Shown piece by piece: positions 28,590 through 31,264 of a DNA stretch of 31,264 nucleotides. The DNA is taken from the IMG/VR virus record IMGVR_UViG_3300042564_001170, positions 1-31,264 of that record; one strand, given 5' to 3'. Each line of letters begins with the position of its first letter. Position 1 is the first letter of the stretch. A program made the translations under genes and the position numbers. The DNA is from a virus. The notes beneath the pieces were generated by a model. That model ran no database searches and was not told the origin of the DNA. It saw only the letters and a list, made by a program, of their open reading frames with translations.

Positions 28590-30452
28590 TTACCCTCCAA
28601 GTGTTGCGCTCGATATGATGTTGCGATCTAAGGATTGGGCCGTTGTCACATTATTAGCAACGACATACGCTTGCACGGGAGCTGCCTCTCTATTTCCGAT
28701 AACGCCCGCCAATTGATTGACACCTGTTGAGCCAACGACGTTGAATTGAGGAGCGTTTGCGCCACCCGCGCCACTCATCGCGCTCATACTTGGAGCAGCT
28801 CCACCGCCGCCGCCTCCTGGGACTTTTACCGATATAATATCCTTAACGGCTTTGAAACCTGTTGCGGCAATAATTGCAACGTTCGCTATTTTTAAACCAA
28901 TCTCAAACGGCGTGACTGTTTTGGTCGCAAGCTCCGCAGTAATACCTTGATAAGTATTTATGGTTGCTGCTGCAATTGCCATCGCTTTACCCGCTGCGGT
29001 ATTTTTACCCAATAGGTCAGCTCCTTGACTTAATACGCTTGCAGTTTTTGCGAAAATAGCTTGTTTTGCTGCCGCCTCTTTTTCAGCTAATTGGATATTA
29101 GCTTTTGCAAGCTCCTCATCTTTTACTTTTTGCTCTTCTCTAATTTTATCCTCCTCGCTTGCATATTTTTGCATTACACCTGTTCGCTCAAGGGCAAATG
29201 CGTCGGTCAAAGTTGTAGTGTCTTGACCTAATTTTGTAGCGAGTGCGATTTGGTCTTGATATTTTTTATCAATTGCAGCAAGTTCAATTTCCTCCCTTGT
29301 CATTGTGGACTCGGCAATTAATTGATTTGCGTCTTGATTTGCTTTGTACAAATTGTCAAAATCCTCTTGTATTTTTTCGACTTTTTTCTTTTGCAATTCC
29401 GCTAACTCCTCAGCCTCTTTTTGTCTTGCTGCATATTGCTCCTCGGCTAATTTTTTATTGATTGCCGCTTGAGCGTCGCTCAATTGTTTGCCGTGAGAAG
29501 CTCTTAAAACGCGCTCGTCTTGCAAGGCTTGGTCAAGTTTCTCTTGATCGTCTTTGTATAGCTTTTGCTTATTTTTTAGATTATCAAGTTCTAAGGAGTA
29601 AGTGTCTTTGCCACTTGCTTTTAAAACTGCTATTCGGTTTTCGTTGTCTTTTACCAATTTAGCCAATTGCTCGGCTGCCGCTTCGTCTCTTTGATTTTGA
29701 CGTTCTTTGGCTGCGCCTGCCTCGTAGTTTCCAACGACATCAAAGCCTTTTTTAATCTCCTCGATTGCGCCTTTAAAATCGCCTGCAATCAATTGGCCTA
29801 ACGCTTTGAATGGCATTAAAATGTAGTTTTTAATTACATTACCAGCCCCGAATGCGTACTCCTTTAATTTGTTGAAAACATTACCCACGTTATTAAGCGC
29901 AGGGAACGCCTCTTTTGCAGCCGATACAATATCCTCCCAATTTGCTGCAATAGTTCCCAAAGCAACCACAAGTAAACCAATACCAGTTGCACCGATTCCC
30001 GCTTTGATTCCTTTAAGCGCGTCAACTGCAACGGCCTTAAGTTGTTTGAATGAGTCGCGGCTTTCGCCTAACGCTTGCAATCCTTGCGATAAAGCCATCG
30101 CGCTTTGGACTTTTAAAAGTGACTCCTCTAAGTTTTTATTTTCAACACCCGCTAAATTGAGCGCACCTTGATACGCTGAAAACCCAGCAGCAACACCCGA
30201 CAAAGACGAGGTCAAAGCCTTAAATTTAGCGTCGGGATTGAACGCGTCAGTCAACGCCTTTGCGTCTCCGATTCGGTCTTTAAGTTCTCCCGCTCTTTTT
30301 GCAGCGTTAACCGCTTCGGCTGACGTTGCTCCAAATTTATCAGACAACGCAGCAACCTCTTGTTGCGCTGCTCTAAGTTGTGAGCGTAAAGAGCCAACCG
30401 CCTCGTTGACGTTGCCTTGTACTTTTATATCAATAACCTTTTCTATTGCCAT
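28590..30452 (-). CDS. Tape measure protein
   Basis: Encodes 620 residues starting MAIEKVIDIKVQGNVNEAVG. Residues 1-60 form a helical start (LRAAQQEVAALSDKFGATSAEAVNAAKRAGEL). A hydrophobic Gly/Ala segment (GIGATGIGLLVVALGTIAA, about 148-166) is likely the membrane-active part. A long coiled-coil region rich in Ala, Glu, Lys and Gln follows (about 245-480), then another hydrophobic stretch and a Gly-rich PGGGGGGAAP segment. This is the standard tape measure composition, setting tail length (at roughly 0.15 nm per residue about 90 nm). It ends the tail cluster, which is an unusual position after the Dit-like gene. Confidence 0.88.
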   Translation of the reverse strand: MAIEKVIDIKVQGNVNEAVGSLRSQLRAAQQEVAALSDKFGATSAEAVNAAKRAGELKDRIGDAKALTDAFNPDAKFKALTSSLSGVAAGFSAYQGALNLAGVENKNLEESLLKVQSAMALSQGLQALGESRDSFKQLKAVAVDALKGIKAGIGATGIGLLVVALGTIAANWEDIVSAAKEAFPALNNVGNVFNKLKEYAFGAGNVIKNYILMPFKALGQLIAGDFKGAIEEIKKGFDVVGNYEAGAAKERQNQRDEAAAEQLAKLVKDNENRIAVLKASGKDTYSLELDNLKNKQKLYKDDQEKLDQALQDERVLRASHGKQLSDAQAAINKKLAEEQYAARQKEAEELAELQKKKVEKIQEDFDNLYKANQDANQLIAESTMTREEIELAAIDKKYQDQIALATKLGQDTTTLTDAFALERTGVMQKYASEEDKIREEQKVKDEELAKANIQLAEKEAAAKQAIFAKTASVLSQGADLLGKNTAAGKAMAIAAATINTYQGITAELATKTVTPFEIGLKIANVAIIAATGFKAVKDIISVKVPGGGGGGAAPSMSAMSGAGGANAPQFNVVGSTGVNQLAGVIGNREAAPVQAYVVANNVTTAQSLDRNIISSATLGG

Positions 30453-30580
30453 TTGATTGCCTTTTTAAATAGTTGTAAATAGTTGCGCGTGTATTCGTAT
30501 CGCCCCTTGGCAATAGATATCGTCTCGTTGTTCTCGTATTGCTCCGCGATTTGGAGCATTTGTAGTATGTGATTAAGCAT
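30443..30580 (-). CDS. Small helical protein (45 aa) before the tape measure
   Basis: ATG at 30580 opens 45 codons: MLNHILQMLQIAEQYENNET, then ISIAKGRYEYTRNYLQLFKK and AIKWQ, TAG at 30443. It overlaps the stop of the large tail gene by 8 bp and the tape measure start by 10 bp, so the three genes are chained. It is mostly helical with a basic end. Being so tightly placed, it is probably real, perhaps a small tail assembly factor, but no family is recognised. Confidence 0.6.
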   Translation of the reverse strand: MLNHILQMLQIAEQYENNETISIAKGRYEYTRNYLQLFKKAIKWQ

Positions 30581-31264
30581 ATTGTAGTACTGGTAAGGTT
30601 ATTATTGTTGAAACGCCTCCTTTAAAATATTCTAAAAATACCGCGTCAAGCCTATCCGCTGCCGTTGCATTTGCAGGAATAGTCACATCGAGCAAAATAT
30701 CGGTATCGTTGTCAGTCGAAAGCGTATAGCTCAAAAAGTCGCTTGACAATTTTACGTCGAAAGTGTCGTAATTATTGCGGTAAATTATGTATTGCACCTC
30801 TTGAGCCGTGTTATCTACTTGCAAAGTTTGGAGGTTTGAATACCGTAAATAAGTTGTATTTTGAGATGCGTCTCTAAAATCGTTGATTAACTCCAAATTT
30901 ACCTCTCCGCTTGTGAGGTCGGTTGTCATAGTATTTATAATATATCGTTTATTAGAAACTATTACCCTATCATTTAATTTTAAAGATGAAAGCAAATAAG
31001 GATTAAATAAACCTTTTGCTTTTAATACTCTTGTACGTTGATTATATAAGTTATTTATGTATTGACTATAAAACTGTTGATATAATCCATTAGGTGCAAA
31101 TGACAAATTCCAAACTGAATTTTCAACCCCCCAATTTAAAGTTTGTAAATAATTTAAATCAGTTGCAGCAAGTTGTATTTCATTTGAAAATCTTCGGTAT
31201 TTATTTGAAAGAATATTTGCACCACTTGAATTTTTAAAGTAAATTCTATTTGTAGTAGCACCTT
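30573..31264 (-). CDS. Large tail/baseplate protein, C-terminal part (runs off the right edge)
   Basis: Reading frame open from the right edge to TAA at 30573; 230 codons here, of which the first 54 repeat the end of the left-edge fragment. It continues SFAPNGLYQQFYSQYINNLYNQ..., LSSLKLNDRVIVSNKRYIINTMTTDLTSGEVNLEL, typical of the C-terminal part of flavobacterial tail-tip proteins. Through the terminal overlap it joins the fragment at 1-1872 to make one gene of about 799 codons. The final part (SSDFLSYTLSTDNDTDILLDV) is beta-rich and may be a separate small domain. It should not be counted as a separate gene. Confidence 0.85.
   Translation of the reverse strand, partial: GATTNRIYFKNSSGANILSNKYRRFSNEIQLAATDLNYLQTLNWGVENSVWNLSFAPNGLYQQFYSQYINNLYNQRTRVLKAKGLFNPYLLSSLKLNDRVIVSNKRYIINTMTTDLTSGEVNLELINDFRDASQNTTYLRYSNLQTLQVDNTAQEVQYIIYRNNYDTFDVKLSSDFLSYTLSTDNDTDILLDVTIPANATAADRLDAVFLEYFKGGVSTIITLPVLQYA
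31104..31264. repeat. Right copy of the 161-bp terminal repeat (circular overlap)
   Basis: Matches 4-164 with two mismatches, both synonymous in the tail gene. It closes the genome at about 31,100 bp. Confidence 0.9.

Noticed and set aside
1-31264. tRNA genes, integrase, attachment sites, lysogeny repressor
   Set aside because: I looked for cloverleaf-like stretches in the gaps and for recombinase or CI-like proteins and saw none. The terminal repeat is an assembly overlap, not an att site.

Overview
The window is essentially one complete small tailed-phage genome. Every gene I can support lies on the minus strand, so transcription runs from high to low coordinates. The two ends carry the same 161-bp segment (4-164 and 31104-31264), and a tail gene broken at the left edge continues in frame at the right edge. 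I read the contig as a circular (or circularly permuted) molecule of about 31.1 kb. The few differences between the two copies are all synonymous, which suggests a mixed viral population. A Bacteroidota (probably flavobacterial) host is suggested by AT-rich, SD-poor start regions, by three promoters of the Bacteroidota type (TTTG/TTG, 19-22 nt, TATATTTG), and by many structural and hypothetical families I recognise from flavobacterial phages. A tape measure protein, a tail tube protein and a frameshifting tail chaperone point to a siphovirus. I found no integrase, recombinase or CI-like repressor, so it looks lytic.

Layout in transcription order. (1) A promoter at about 17.6 kb drives a run of small genes (17580 to 15614), including a DnaA-domain-IV-like protein and tiny membrane proteins, and then an SSB-like protein. 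This unit ends at a UUCG-loop terminator at 14.83 kb. (2) A second promoter at 14.69 kb, followed by a structured leader, drives a VirE-N primase/SF3 helicase fusion, a repeat-rich HNH endonuclease, an SNF2-type helicase and a cytosine-5 methyltransferase. (3) A third promoter at 9.03 kb, again followed by a pseudoknot-capable leader, drives about ten small genes (VRR-NUC nuclease, DUF3310, a sigma-factor-like protein, a zinc-ribbon-like protein) and the small and large terminase subunits. (4) Tail genes run from 4677, through the circular junction, to the tape measure protein at 28590. (5) The head protease, major capsid protein and tail tube protein follow (28433-25859). (6) The portal, a connector, a baseplate-type protein and a tail fibre come next (25778-20445). 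(7) A lysis region closes the circle: holin-like and XhlA-like membrane proteins, a T4-type lysozyme, a metallophosphoesterase, and a lipoprotein with a C-terminal membrane segment that fits a unimolecular spanin.

The most interesting signals are these. A bipartite motif (ACAAAAC, 10-11 nt, AGTTAT, 6 nt, ATG) sits immediately before the first gene of each of the three structural clusters and may be a late, leaderless promoter class read by the phage's own sigma-like protein. A run of nine T's in the tail chaperone gene appears to direct a -1 frameshift into an 85-codon alternative C-terminus, so about 200 bp are coded in two frames. Two early leaders contain interleaved helices plus terminator-like hairpins right before the start codon. 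Functional assignments rest on motif reading and memory of families; no database search was possible.
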